A stretch of DNA of 64,000 nt, taken from Nonomuraea cavernae. GTDB taxonomy: Bacteria > Actinomycetota > Actinomycetes > Streptosporangiales > Streptosporangiaceae. The stretch lies in contig NZ_BMNH01000009.1 in NCBI RefSeq assembly GCF_014646355.1, positions 75,387 to 139,386 on the forward strand, written 5' to 3'. Below, piece after piece: positions 26,497 to 35,023 of the stretch. The position numbers and the translations under genes were made by a program. Each line of letters starts with the position of its first letter. Within the stretch, counting starts at the first letter, position 1. Below the pieces are notes generated by a model. It was given only the letters and a program-made list of their open reading frames with translations, did no database searches and was not told the origin of the DNA.

Positions 26497-27420
26497 TCAG
26501 AAGCGGAGCGGGCTCCCGTCGAGCTCCCAGGCGGGGTCGGCGTCGATGCCCAGCGCGGCCAGCGCGGTGGGGGCCACGTCGACCAGCCTCGGCTCGCCGA
26601 GCGAGCCTCCGCCCAGGTCCTCGCCCAGCCGGGCGGCGATCACGAACACCGTGCGCTCCTCGTCGGAGACGCCGCCGTGACCGCCCTCGTCGACATGGCC
26701 GTGGTCGGTCGTGACCAGCACCGTCCAGCGCTCGCGAGGGTACGACGGCCGCGCGCGGACCGTGTCGAGCAGACGGCCCAGGTAGGCGTCCTGGAGCAGC
26801 AGCGCGTCGGCGTATTCGCGACAGAGCGGGCCGAGGTCGTGGGCCACCTCGTCGGTGTCGCCCAGGTAGACGAACGCCAGGTCGGGTCCGTCGCCCGCCA
26901 GGTGGGCCGCGGCGGCCTCGGTGACCCGCTCGTCGCCGGCGTGGAAGGTGATGGCGTAGCCGTCGACCACGAACCGGGTGCCGAGGGCCGGGCCGAAGGC
27001 ACCGTGCTCGGCCAGCGCGGCCCAGGAGAAGAAGGCGGCGGTGACCAGGTCGGGGCGGACGGAGCCGGCCCGAGTCAAGAAATCCGGATATTTCGCGAAC
27101 TGGGCTCCTGCGAACCCGTTGTCCACGACGCCGTGCTTGTCCGGCCAGACCCCGGTCGCGATCGACGACCATCCGGGGCCGGAGTCGGTGCGCGCCCTGA
27201 TCAGCCGGACGTCGTCCTGGACGTCGCCCGGTGACGTGGCGGACTCCGGGACGACCTCGCCCGGCGACTCGGTGCGGGGCGCCCCGGCCTCGCCGTACGG
27301 GAGGCGGCTGGTGCCGTACCGGCCTGCGGACATCAGCGCGCCGAGCACCGGCGGGCGCACTGCGGCGAGCCGGTCGAAGCGCAGGCCGTCCATGCCCACC
27401 ACGAGCACCTTGTCGATCAT
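26497..27420 (-). CDS. Alkaline-phosphatase-superfamily phosphodiesterase
   Basis: A 307-residue hydrolase of the type I phosphodiesterase/nucleotide pyrophosphatase family. The metal-binding GMDGLR, the nucleophile region DSGPGWSSIATGVWPDKHGV, GDTDEVAHD and TTDHGHVDEGGHGG are all in order. No signal peptide, so it should be cytoplasmic. Coupled (ATGA) to the upstream isomerase in a LacI-headed operon; it may cleave a phosphodiester or sulfate from the imported substrate. Confidence 0.85.
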   Translation of the reverse strand: MIDKVLVVGMDGLRFDRLAAVRPPVLGALMSAGRYGTSRLPYGEAGAPRTESPGEVVPESATSPGDVQDDVRLIRARTDSGPGWSSIATGVWPDKHGVVDNGFAGAQFAKYPDFLTRAGSVRPDLVTAAFFSWAALAEHGAFGPALGTRFVVDGYAITFHAGDERVTEAAAAHLAGDGPDLAFVYLGDTDEVAHDLGPLCREYADALLLQDAYLGRLLDTVRARPSYPRERWTVLVTTDHGHVDEGGHGGVSDEERTVFVIAARLGEDLGGGSLGEPRLVDVAPTALAALGIDADPAWELDGSPLRF

Positions 27421-28199
27421 GCGGAGGTCCTCCCGAAACGTCGCACCCATGCGGCGGCGCCGGGCAGGACCTCCTCGACCGGGGCCACCTGGGGATACCA
27501 GGCGCGCTCCCATTCGAGCGAGACCCATCCGTCGTAGCCGGCCTCGCGCAGCAGTGTCCCGCACTCCTCCAGCGGCACCGCACCGGCCCCCAGCGGCACG
27601 GGCGTGCAGTCGCCGGCCGAGACCGCGTCCTTGACCTGCACGTAGGCGAGCCAGGGCCGCAGCGCGGCGAGCGTGGCGGCGGGCGGCTCGCCGCCACGCC
27701 AGGGATGCAGCAGGTCCCAGAGCGCGCCGGTGGTCTCGGGGACGGCCGCCGCGCCGAGCAGGCCGGCCACGGCCGCGCCGGTGGCCAGCCGGTCGTGCGT
27801 CTCGACGAGCACCCGGACGCCGAGGTCGGCGGCCGCGCCGGCGACGGCCCGCAGCCTGCGCGCGCCTACGGCCGGGTCGTCACCGCGCGGGAAGACCCGC
27901 ACGCCGAGGGCCCCGAGCTGGGCGGCCAGCGCCAGGTCGGCGAGCAGCGCCTCGACGGCGGGCCCGTCGGGGCCGGGCTCGCACACGCCGACGTAGCCGG
28001 CCAGGGCGGCGACCTCCAGACCGGCGTCCGCGATCCGCTCGCGCACGGACCGGCGTTCCTCGCGGCCGAGCCCCCGGTGCACGCCGGTGTCGGGGTGCAG
28101 GCGGAGTTCGAGACCGTGGCAGCCGTGCCCGGCCGCCACCTCGATCGCCCGGTCGAGCCCCTCGCCCGGCAGGCCGAGCGTGCTGAGCGCCAGCTTCAC
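27417..28199 (-). CDS. Sugar phosphate isomerase/epimerase (TIM barrel)
   Basis: A 260-residue AP-endonuclease-2/xylose-isomerase-like barrel, second of its kind in the island. Visible are GCHGLELRLHPDTG, LVETHD, VPETTGALWDLLHPWRGG and SLEWERAWYP; the Glu and His residues are candidate metal ligands. Overlapping start/stop codons on both sides show one mRNA with LacI and the phosphodiesterase. A distinct epimerisation or isomerisation step from the 22268-23185 paralogue is likely. Confidence 0.85.
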   Translation of the reverse strand: MKLALSTLGLPGEGLDRAIEVAAGHGCHGLELRLHPDTGVHRGLGREERRSVRERIADAGLEVAALAGYVGVCEPGPDGPAVEALLADLALAAQLGALGVRVFPRGDDPAVGARRLRAVAGAAADLGVRVLVETHDRLATGAAVAGLLGAAAVPETTGALWDLLHPWRGGEPPAATLAALRPWLAYVQVKDAVSAGDCTPVPLGAGAVPLEECGTLLREAGYDGWVSLEWERAWYPQVAPVEEVLPGAAAWVRRFGRTSA

Positions 28200-29200
28200 C
28201 CCGGCTCCCGCCGGAGGTCCCGCACGCTCGCGCGCAGCACGACCTCTCCGGCGACCTGCTCGACCACCGGCGTCTCCCCCGCGTCCAGCGCGAGCTCCAG
28301 CGCCCGCGCGCCGAGATCGGCCAGCGGCAGGCGTACGGTGGTCAGCGCCGGCACCTGGTCGCGCAGGGTGGCGATGTCGTCGAAGCCCGCCACCGAGACG
28401 TCCTCCGGCACCCGCACACCGCGCTCGCGATAGGCGGCCAGCGCGCCCACGGCCATCACGTCGTTGACGGCGAACACGCAGGTCGCCTCACCCGTCTCGG
28501 CCGCCGCCGTGTAGCCGCCGTCGCGGTCGAAGGGGCCGTGGACGACGCGCGGCTCGGGCAGCCCGAGCTCCCGGATCGCGGTGACGAACCCGTCGCACCG
28601 GTCACGGGCGGTGATCAGCCACGGGGGCCCGGCGAGCACGGCGAACCGGGTGTGACCGAGCCCGGCCAGCGCGCGGGCCAGCTCCGCCGCGCCCTCCCGG
28701 TTGGCGGGAGCCACCGTGTCGACGCCCAGCAGGGGCTGGCCCACGCAGGCCACCCGGCCCCCGGCGTCGAGGTAGCGCCGCAGCTCGTCGCGGAGCCGGC
28801 CGGTCACCTCGGGGTCGTCGACCCGCGACCCGGCCAGCAGCACGGCCCGTACGCGCTGGGCGTTGAGCGTGGCCACGTAGGCGATCTCCTGCTCGGGGTC
28901 GCGGTGGGTGGTGCCCACCATGACGAGCAGCCCCTCGCCGGCCGCGGCGCGCATGGCGCCGTCGGCCAGCGCGGCGAAGTAGGGGTCGGTCAGGTCGTGG
29001 ACGACGATGCCGATGACATTGCTCGCTCCCCGGGCCAGCGTCTGGGCCGCCATGTTGGCGCGGTAGCCCAGCTCACCGGCGGCCCGTTCGACCCGCGCGC
29101 GCAGGTCGGCGCCGACCTGGCGGGTGCTGCCGTTGAGCACCCGCGAGGCGGTCGCGAGCGAGACGCCCGCCTGCTTGGCGACGTCCTCCAGCGTGACCAC
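28196..29200 (-). CDS. LacI-family transcriptional regulator
   Basis: A 334-residue repressor with N-terminal HTH (TLEDVAKQAGVSLATASRVLNGS), hinge helix region and a periplasmic-binding-type sugar domain (VIGIVVHDLTDPYFAALADGA, VSVAGFDDI). GTG start behind GGGAGGT. A palindrome-like site at 29211-29224 lies directly before the ribosome site, and a matching perfect palindrome precedes the plus-strand Gfo/Idh operon. It therefore probably represses both operons and itself until its sugar ligand arrives. Confidence 0.92.
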   Translation of the reverse strand: MVTLEDVAKQAGVSLATASRVLNGSTRQVGADLRARVERAAGELGYRANMAAQTLARGASNVIGIVVHDLTDPYFAALADGAMRAAAGEGLLVMVGTTHRDPEQEIAYVATLNAQRVRAVLLAGSRVDDPEVTGRLRDELRRYLDAGGRVACVGQPLLGVDTVAPANREGAAELARALAGLGHTRFAVLAGPPWLITARDRCDGFVTAIRELGLPEPRVVHGPFDRDGGYTAAAETGEATCVFAVNDVMAVGALAAYRERGVRVPEDVSVAGFDDIATLRDQVPALTTVRLPLADLGARALELALDAGETPVVEQVAGEVVLRASVRDLRREPG

Positions 29201-29210
29201 GACACCTCCC

Positions 29211-29224
29211 GGAAAGCGGTTGCC
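29211..29224 (-). promoter_or_regulatory. Probable autoregulatory LacI operator
   Basis: GGAAAGCGGTTGCC matches 12 of 14 positions of the palindrome at 19941-19954 and sits immediately upstream of the lacI ribosome site. This links the two convergent operons to one regulator. Confidence 0.65.
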
Positions 29225-29305
29225 TCTGGCGCCGGACCGGCGCCCGGCTCCGCATCCTCGCACGCCGCGCCCGTCCGAAGACAGGAGACCCTGGAGAAAC
29301 GCGGG

Positions 29306-30178
29306 TCAGACCCAGGGGAACAGCCTCTCGAACAGGCCCTTCCTGGTCTCCGCCGGGGTCGGCACGGGCTCGGCCTCCATCGTCTCCACCTCGGCCGCCT
29401 CCCTGCCGGTGGGCTCACCGGCGCCCTTCGGCTCCTCCGCGCCCTTCGGCTCCTCGGCCAGGTCGAGATCTTGGGGCTCCTGGGTGGCCCGTCTGCTGGG
29501 CTTGACCGTCGGCTCGTCCACGCGGCCGGTGGGCGTGGCACGCGGCGTGGCGGTGCGCGTCGGCCGGGCCCGCGTGACGGTCGGCGTCGGCCGGGCGGTC
29601 TGCGAGACGACCGGCTCGGGCGTACGCGACTTCTCGGGCGCGGTCGTCGCCTCATCGGTGCCGTCCGGGACAGGGGACTCGGCGGGCGCGCTCACCTCAC
29701 CGGCACTCGCGCACCGCGCGCCCGCGCACGGGTCCTCGGACGACGCGCCGGTCAGCATCCATCCGGCGCCGGCACCGAAGATCACGACCGCCGCCGCGCC
29801 CACCAGCAGCACCCTGGTACGGCGGCGCACCTCACGCCGGCGGTCCTCCTCCTCGTCGTCGACATCGGTCCACCCGGATCCGAGGAACCCCCGCCGAGGC
29901 TCGTCCTGGGCGGACTCGTACGCCTTGTCGAGCGGCAGGTAGCCGCGGGTCGCCTCGTCGCCCGCGGACGGCGTCTCGGCCACCTGCTCCGACGCCGGGT
30001 CCACCTCGTCACGAGGCTCGCCCTTGTCCGGCGGCAGGATGTAGGTCTCCCGGACGACGGGTTGCTCGTCGGTGTCGTCGGTGCTCAGGCGCGGGGACAG
30101 CACGTCGCCGGTCAAATCGGGGTTCAACGACCTGCCCTGCCCACCCTCGTAGGACCTGTCGTTCTCGTCGCGAGCCAC
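29306..30178 (-). CDS. Single-pass membrane protein with Pro/Thr-rich extracytoplasmic tail
   Basis: A 290-residue protein with an acidic cytoplasmic N-terminal 115 residues and one transmembrane helix (VLLVGAAAVVIFGAGAGWML). Its external tail is rich in Pro, Thr, Glu and Arg with short repeats (KGAEEPKGAGEP, TPTVTRARPTRTATPRATPTG). The GTG at 30178 follows GAGAGG. No catalytic domain; two Cys just outside the membrane could form a disulfide. It may act at the cell surface; function unknown. Confidence 0.7.
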   Translation of the reverse strand: MARDENDRSYEGGQGRSLNPDLTGDVLSPRLSTDDTDEQPVVRETYILPPDKGEPRDEVDPASEQVAETPSAGDEATRGYLPLDKAYESAQDEPRRGFLGSGWTDVDDEEEDRRREVRRRTRVLLVGAAAVVIFGAGAGWMLTGASSEDPCAGARCASAGEVSAPAESPVPDGTDEATTAPEKSRTPEPVVSQTARPTPTVTRARPTRTATPRATPTGRVDEPTVKPSRRATQEPQDLDLAEEPKGAEEPKGAGEPTGREAAEVETMEAEPVPTPAETRKGLFERLFPWV

Positions 30179-30438
30179 GATGTACCTCTCTAGTACGAAT
30201 ACGGACCGCAACCTTTCCTAACAGAATCAACATCACCTTGTCCGGAAATTCCACTCCTTTCGCCAAGAGAACATCCGTAACTCCGCCCCCAGCCCGCACT
30301 GCGCCGGCAAGTGACGGCTTCAGCTACGGCGACCAAGCCCAAGGGGCGGAGACAGGCGCTTCAGCATCGGCGAGTAGCCAGGACACCGAACCCGAGCACG
30401 CGCTACGGCGCCCAAGAGGAACGGCCGGACAGCCGAAA

Positions 30439-30568
30439 GCGGAGGCGGGTGGGCGTTCCGGCCGACTTAGGACCGTGCCAAGTACCCCCGCACCCGAAAC
30501 AACGCCGAAGGCGAAAAACACCAGACCCCAGGCAATCGCGGTCGGCCGGAACGCCCACCCGCCTCCGC
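30439..30568. repeat. Perfect 28-bp inverted repeat around a 74-base loop
   Basis: Bases 30439-30466 and 30541-30568 are exact reverse complements over 28 positions. The right arm lies at the start of the 49-base direct repeats. No coding gene overlaps it convincingly. The region is a non-coding stretch of about 600 bases between divergent genes. It could form a long hairpin RNA, be a MITE-like remnant, or be a recombination product. Confidence 0.85.
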
Positions 30569-30697
30569 GGCCACCCGCAGAACGGGCCCGCCGTAGACAA
30601 CGCCCACCCGCCTCCGCGGCCACCCGCAGAACAGACCCGCCGTAGACAACGCCCACCCGCCGCAGCACCCACAGAACAAACCGCACCCACGAAGGGC
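30551..30697. repeat. 49-base tandem repeat, two near-identical copies and one decayed
   Basis: Copies begin at 30551, 30600 and 30649 (ACGCCCACCCGCC...). The first two differ at two positions over 49 bases; the third retains only the start and scattered matches. Spontaneous frames through it on the minus strand give Trp/Gly/Arg-rich shadow peptides, not a credible protein. Confidence 0.8.
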
Positions 30698-30785
30698 CCC
30701 GGGAAACAGAGGGAGCCGAGCCGCGAATCGAGGGCTCCATCCAAATGCCCAGATTCCAGGCCGCTCCCGCAAAGGGAGGACATCA

Positions 30786-31541
30786 TTGACGTCCATGCCG
30801 TCGACCCACGTCGCACCCCCTCCCGGCGCACAGGCGTTGACCAGGCTCCGGGCACGGGCCCGCGCCGCCCGCCGGACCGCGCTCATCGCGCTGACCGGCC
30901 AGATCGCCCTGCTCTCCTGCGCCCAGTCACTCGCCGAGCGGGCGGCGACCGGCCAGGAGGCACCGCAGGCCGTGCCGCCGCTGGCCGTACTGTCGCTGAT
31001 CCTGTTCGCGGGCGGGCTGCCCGTGCTGGCCGTCACCCAGGCAGCCTGGGGCTCCCGCGAGCGCGCCGCGCGCAGGCGCGAGCGGGAGCTCTACGCCGTC
31101 CGCCGCGAAACCCCCGGCCAGCCACTGAGCAGGCTGGTCATGGCCTGCGGCTGGGCCGTGACGCTGCTGCTCGGCTTCACCCTGCCGCGACTGTTCGAGG
31201 CGGCCGGGTGGCACGGCCTCGCGAGCGCGTCGACCACGGCGGTGGAGGCGCTCTCGCTGGTGAGCGTGGCGGCCGGGGTGTGCTTCGTCACCTGGTGGGC
31301 GCGCGACGCGCTGGGGATCGCGGCGCGCGCCGTCCGGCGGGGCAGGCCGCCGGCGGATCCGTGGGATCCCGGCCGGGGGCGGAGCGCGCGGCCGGCGAGG
31401 AGCGCGGCGCTCTGGACGGGCGCGGGCGCGGCGGTCGCCGTCCTGGCCGGGACCCGCGCCCACCTCTGGGAGCCGCCGGCCGCCGTGCTCTGCGCGCTGG
31501 CGGCGGCCACCCTCGTCTGCGGTCTAGTTACTGACGAGTAG
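30786..31541 (+). CDS. Multi-pass membrane protein of unknown function
   Basis: A 251-residue protein with about five or six hydrophobic segments (TALIALTGQIALLS, VPPLAVLSLILFAGGLPVL, LVMACGWAVTLLLGF, ALSLVSVAAGVCFVTW, TGAGAAVAVLAG, AAVLCALAAATLVCG) linked by Arg-rich loops. A TTG at 30786 has GGGAGGA at good spacing; the ATG three codons later is an alternative. No family recognised. It lies between the repeat region and the fadA promoter. Confidence 0.65.
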   Translation: MTSMPSTHVAPPPGAQALTRLRARARAARRTALIALTGQIALLSCAQSLAERAATGQEAPQAVPPLAVLSLILFAGGLPVLAVTQAAWGSRERAARRRERELYAVRRETPGQPLSRLVMACGWAVTLLLGFTLPRLFEAAGWHGLASASTTAVEALSLVSVAAGVCFVTWWARDALGIAARAVRRGRPPADPWDPGRGRSARPARSAALWTGAGAAVAVLAGTRAHLWEPPAAVLCALAAATLVCGLVTDE

Positions 31542-31580
31542 CATTGGTTCGACAGCTGTCCAGCAACGAGGAGCGAATCC

Positions 31581-32765
31581 GTGCCTTCCTCTCGTGACGT
31601 CGTGTTCGTCGACGGCGTTCGCACGCCTTTCGGCCGGTCCGGGCCCAAGGGACTGTACGCGGAGACCCGAGCCGACGACCTGGTCGTCCGGGTCATCCGC
31701 GAACTGATCCGGCGCAACCCCGGCCTGCCGCCCGAGCGGGTGGACGAGGTCGCCATCGCCGCCACCACCCAGATCGGCGACCAGGGCCTGACCATCGGCC
31801 GCTCGGCCGCGGTGCTGGCCGGACTGCCCAAGTCGGTGCCCGGCTACGCGATCGACCGCATGTGCGCGGGCGCGATGACGGCGGTCACCACGGTCGCGGG
31901 CGGCATCGCGTTCGGCGCGTACGACGTGGCGATCGCGGGCGGCGTCGAGCACATGGGCCGCCACCCGATGGGCGAGGGCGTCGACCCCAACCCGAGGTTC
32001 CTGTCGGAGAAGCTCGTCGACCCGAGCGCGCTCATCATGGGCATGACGGCGGAGAACCTGCACGACCGCTACCCCTCGATCACCAAGGACCGTGCCGACG
32101 CCTACGCGGCGCTGTCGCAGGAGAAGGTGGCCAAGGCCTACGCCGACGGCAAGATCCAGCCCGACCTGGTGCCGACCGCGATCCGGACGGCCGAGAAGGG
32201 CTGGGGCCTGGCGACCGAGGACGAGGCCCCACGGCCCGGCACCACGGTCGAGGGCCTGAGCGGCCTGAAGACGCCGTTCCGCCCGCACGGCAACGTCACC
32301 GCGGGCAACGCCTCCGGCGTCAACGACGGCGCGACCGGCTGCGTCGTCGCCGCCCGGGAGGTCGCCGAGGAGCTGGGGCTGACGGCCAGGATGCGGCTGG
32401 TGTCCTACGCGTTCGCCGGGGTGGACCCCGAGGTGATGGGCGTGGGGCCGATCCCCTCGACCGAGCGGGCGCTGCGCCTGGCCGGGTTGTCCATCTCCGA
32501 CATCGGGCTGTTCGAGGTCAACGAGGCGTTCGCCGTACAGGTGCTGGCCTTCCTGGAGCACTTCGGTCTCGCCGACGACGACCCCCGCGTGAACCCCTAC
32601 GGCGGCGCGATCGCGTTCGGCCACCCGCTGGCCTCCTCGGGCGTGCGGCTGATGACGCAGTTGGCCCGGCAGTTCGGCGAGCGCCCCGACGTGCGCTACG
32701 GCATCACCACCATGTGCGTCGGCATGGGCATGGGCGGCACCGTGATCTGGGAGAACCTTGTATGA
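31581..32765 (+). CDS. fadA: Acetyl-CoA C-acyltransferase (beta-oxidation thiolase)
   Basis: A 394-residue thiolase with all active-site parts: Cys95 in DRMCAGAMT, FEVNEAFA, His in GGAIAFGHPLASSG, and the second Cys in TTMCVGMGMGG. It cleaves 3-ketoacyl-CoA to acetyl-CoA and a shortened acyl-CoA. The GTG at 31581 follows GAGGAG. The stop overlaps the fadB ATG (ATGA), so the two subunits of the beta-oxidation complex are made together. Confidence 0.95.
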   Translation: MPSSRDVVFVDGVRTPFGRSGPKGLYAETRADDLVVRVIRELIRRNPGLPPERVDEVAIAATTQIGDQGLTIGRSAAVLAGLPKSVPGYAIDRMCAGAMTAVTTVAGGIAFGAYDVAIAGGVEHMGRHPMGEGVDPNPRFLSEKLVDPSALIMGMTAENLHDRYPSITKDRADAYAALSQEKVAKAYADGKIQPDLVPTAIRTAEKGWGLATEDEAPRPGTTVEGLSGLKTPFRPHGNVTAGNASGVNDGATGCVVAAREVAEELGLTARMRLVSYAFAGVDPEVMGVGPIPSTERALRLAGLSISDIGLFEVNEAFAVQVLAFLEHFGLADDDPRVNPYGGAIAFGHPLASSGVRLMTQLARQFGERPDVRYGITTMCVGMGMGGTVIWENLV

Positions 32766-34894
32766 GCGACCTCAACAACCTCGACGGCTGGCGCGCGCTG
32801 CTGAGCGAGCGCAACGGAGCCCGCGCGGACGAAGTCGTCACCAAGGCGCTGGTGCGCGACGTGGAGCTGCCCGGCGGCGCCGGCACGATGGCGCTGATCA
32901 CGCTGGACAACGGCTTCGACCACACCAGGCCCAACACCTTCGGGCCGCGCGGCCTCTTCGCGCTGAACGGCGCGCTGTCGGAGATCGAGGCCCGCACCGA
33001 CCTGGTCGCGGTGGGCGTCACGGGCAAGCCGTTCATCTTCGCCGTCGGCGCCGACCTCAAGGGGGCGTCCGCGGTGACCTCCCGCGAGGAGGCGCTCGCG
33101 ATCGGCCGCCTCGGACACCACGTGTTCCGCCGGCTGGGCGAGCTGCCGATCCCGTCGTTCGCGTTCGTCAACGGCGCGGCGATGGGCGGCGGGCTGGAGA
33201 TCGCGCTGCACTGCGCGTATCGGACGATCTCCTCGGGAGTGCCGGCGGTCGCGCTGCCGGAGTGTTTCCTCGGCCTGGTGCCCGGCTGGGGCGGCACGCA
33301 GCTGCTCCCCCGCCTGATCGGCCCGGCCAAGGCGATCAAGCTGATCATCGAGAACCCGCTGGCGCAGAACCGCATGACCAGCGGGGCCCAGGCGTTCGAG
33401 CTGGGCGTCGCCGACGCGATGTTCGAGCCGGCCGACTTCCTGGAGGAGTCGCTGCGCTGGGCGGCCAGGGTGATCACCGGTGACCTCACCGTCGATCGGG
33501 ACGAGACCGACCAGGACAGGGCCGACCAGGACGGGGCCGACTGGGACAAGGCGGTGGCCGACGCGCGCTTCCTGGTCGACATGAAGCTGCACGGCGCCTC
33601 CCCCGCCCCCTACCGGGCGCTCGACCTCATCGCCCAGGCCCGTACGGCCTCGCGCGACGACGGCTTCGCGGCCGAGGACGAGGCGCTGGCCGACCTGCTG
33701 ATGGGCGACGAGCTGCGGGCCGGGCTCTACTCGTTCGATCTGGTGCAGCACCGCGCCAAGCGGCCGGCGGGCGCCCCCGACCGGGCGCTGGCCCGCAAGG
33801 TCACCAAGGTCGGCGTGGTGGGCGCGGGGCTGATGGCCTCGCAGATGGCGCTGCTGTTCGCCCGCCGGCTGGAGGTGCCGGTCGTGCTGACCGACCTCGA
33901 CCAGGCCCGGCTGGACAAGGGTGTCGGCTACGCGCACGCCGAGATCGACAAGCTGCTGGCCAAGGGCCGGGTCTCGGCCGATCGGGCCAACCGGCTCAAG
34001 GCCCTGGTGACGGGCTCGCTGACCAAGGACGCGTTCGCCGACGCCGACTTCGTCATCGAGGCCGTGTTCGAGGACCTGGCGGTCAAGAAGCAGGTGTTCG
34101 CCGAGGTCGAGGCGGTGGTCTCGGCGGAGTGCACGCTGGCGACCAACACCTCGTCGCTCTCGCTGACGGAGATGGGCGCGGACCTGGAGCACCCGGAGCG
34201 GCTGGTCGGGTTCCACTTCTTCAACCCGGTCGCCGTGATGCCGCTGCTGGAGATCGTCAAGGGCGCCGCGACGGACGACGCGACGCTGGCCACGGCGTTC
34301 GCCGTCGGCAAGTCGCTGAAGAAGTCGTCCGTGCTGGTCAAGGACGCGCCGGCGTTCGTGGTCAACCGGCTGCTCACCCGCTTCATGGGCGAGGTCATCG
34401 CCGCGGTCGACGAGGGCACGCCGCTGGAGACGGCCGAGCACGCGCTGGACGACCTCGGGCTGCCGATGACGCCGTTCGCGCTGCTCCAGCTGGTCGGCCC
34501 GGCTGTCGGCCTGCACGTGGCCGAGACGCTGCACGCGGCGTTCCCCGAGCGCTTCGGCGTCTCGGAGAACATGGCCAAGCTGGTCGCCTCCGGCAAGCCC
34601 GGCGTGTACGCGCCCGACTTCTCGCTCGATCCCGAGGCGGTGGCCCTGTTCGCGGGAGGCTCCTCGCCGTCCTCCGCCCAGGAGGTACGACGGCGCGTGC
34701 TGGAGGCGCTGGCCGAGGAGATCCGCATCATGCTGGACGAGGGCGTGGTCGCGGCGGCCCAGGACATCGACCTGTGCATGATCCTGGGCGCGGGCTGGCC
34801 GTTCCACCTGGGCGGCGTCACGCCGTTCCTGGACCGGTCCGGCTTCGCCCGGCCGCGCTTCCTGGAGCCCGGCGTGGCCTCGCTGCCCGCCTGA
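32762..34894 (+). CDS. fadB: 3-hydroxyacyl-CoA dehydrogenase/enoyl-CoA hydratase, FadB type
   Basis: A 710-residue bifunctional enzyme. The hydratase domain (residues 1-250) has GKPFIFAVGADLKG and NGAAMGGGLEIALHC for the oxyanion hole and Glu pair in LPECFLGLVPGWGGTQLLPR. An acidic linker with a short repeat (DRDETDQDRADQDGADWD) follows at about 243-260. The NAD domain starts at VGVVGAGLMASQMA, with FHFFNPVAVMPLLEIVKG and DAPAFVVNRLLTRF in the dehydrogenase part. Coupled to fadA. A strong terminator follows. Confidence 0.94.
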   Translation: MSDLNNLDGWRALLSERNGARADEVVTKALVRDVELPGGAGTMALITLDNGFDHTRPNTFGPRGLFALNGALSEIEARTDLVAVGVTGKPFIFAVGADLKGASAVTSREEALAIGRLGHHVFRRLGELPIPSFAFVNGAAMGGGLEIALHCAYRTISSGVPAVALPECFLGLVPGWGGTQLLPRLIGPAKAIKLIIENPLAQNRMTSGAQAFELGVADAMFEPADFLEESLRWAARVITGDLTVDRDETDQDRADQDGADWDKAVADARFLVDMKLHGASPAPYRALDLIAQARTASRDDGFAAEDEALADLLMGDELRAGLYSFDLVQHRAKRPAGAPDRALARKVTKVGVVGAGLMASQMALLFARRLEVPVVLTDLDQARLDKGVGYAHAEIDKLLAKGRVSADRANRLKALVTGSLTKDAFADADFVIEAVFEDLAVKKQVFAEVEAVVSAECTLATNTSSLSLTEMGADLEHPERLVGFHFFNPVAVMPLLEIVKGAATDDATLATAFAVGKSLKKSSVLVKDAPAFVVNRLLTRFMGEVIAAVDEGTPLETAEHALDDLGLPMTPFALLQLVGPAVGLHVAETLHAAFPERFGVSENMAKLVASGKPGVYAPDFSLDPEAVALFAGGSSPSSAQEVRRRVLEALAEEIRIMLDEGVVAAAQDIDLCMILGAGWPFHLGGVTPFLDRSGFARPRFLEPGVASLPA

Positions 34895-34906
34895 TCCTCT
34901 GCGAGA

Positions 34907-34934
34907 GGGGACCCGCTGCGACGGGTCCCCTTTT
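34907..34934 (+). terminator. Rho-independent terminator of fadAB
   Basis: GGGGACCCG (34907-34915), a six-base loop and CGGGTCCCC (34922-34930) are followed by TTTT. It lies 13 bases after the fadB stop and is a textbook intrinsic terminator. Confidence 0.9.
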
Positions 34935-35023
34935 ATCAGCCTTTGCCCGACAGCTGATCACGTGGCGCAATCAAGAGTCGATCCAAGGCCAGTGTCGAGC
35001 AGCCGCCGGGTAAGACCCGCACT

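Noticed and set aside
26417..26510. Rifamycin-associated promoter element before the phosphotransferase gene
   Set aside because: No long palindrome is present in the 80-base gap; the gene seems to be read from the upstream operon.
30439..30697. CRISPR array
   Set aside because: Only two to three units with no separate spacers, no cas genes in the window, and one large inverted repeat, so it is an ordinary tandem repeat.
30324..31036. Trp/Gly/Arg-rich frames on the minus strand across the 30.4-30.7 kb repeats
   Set aside because: They arise from the tandem and inverted repeats, have no ribosome site and no family resemblance.
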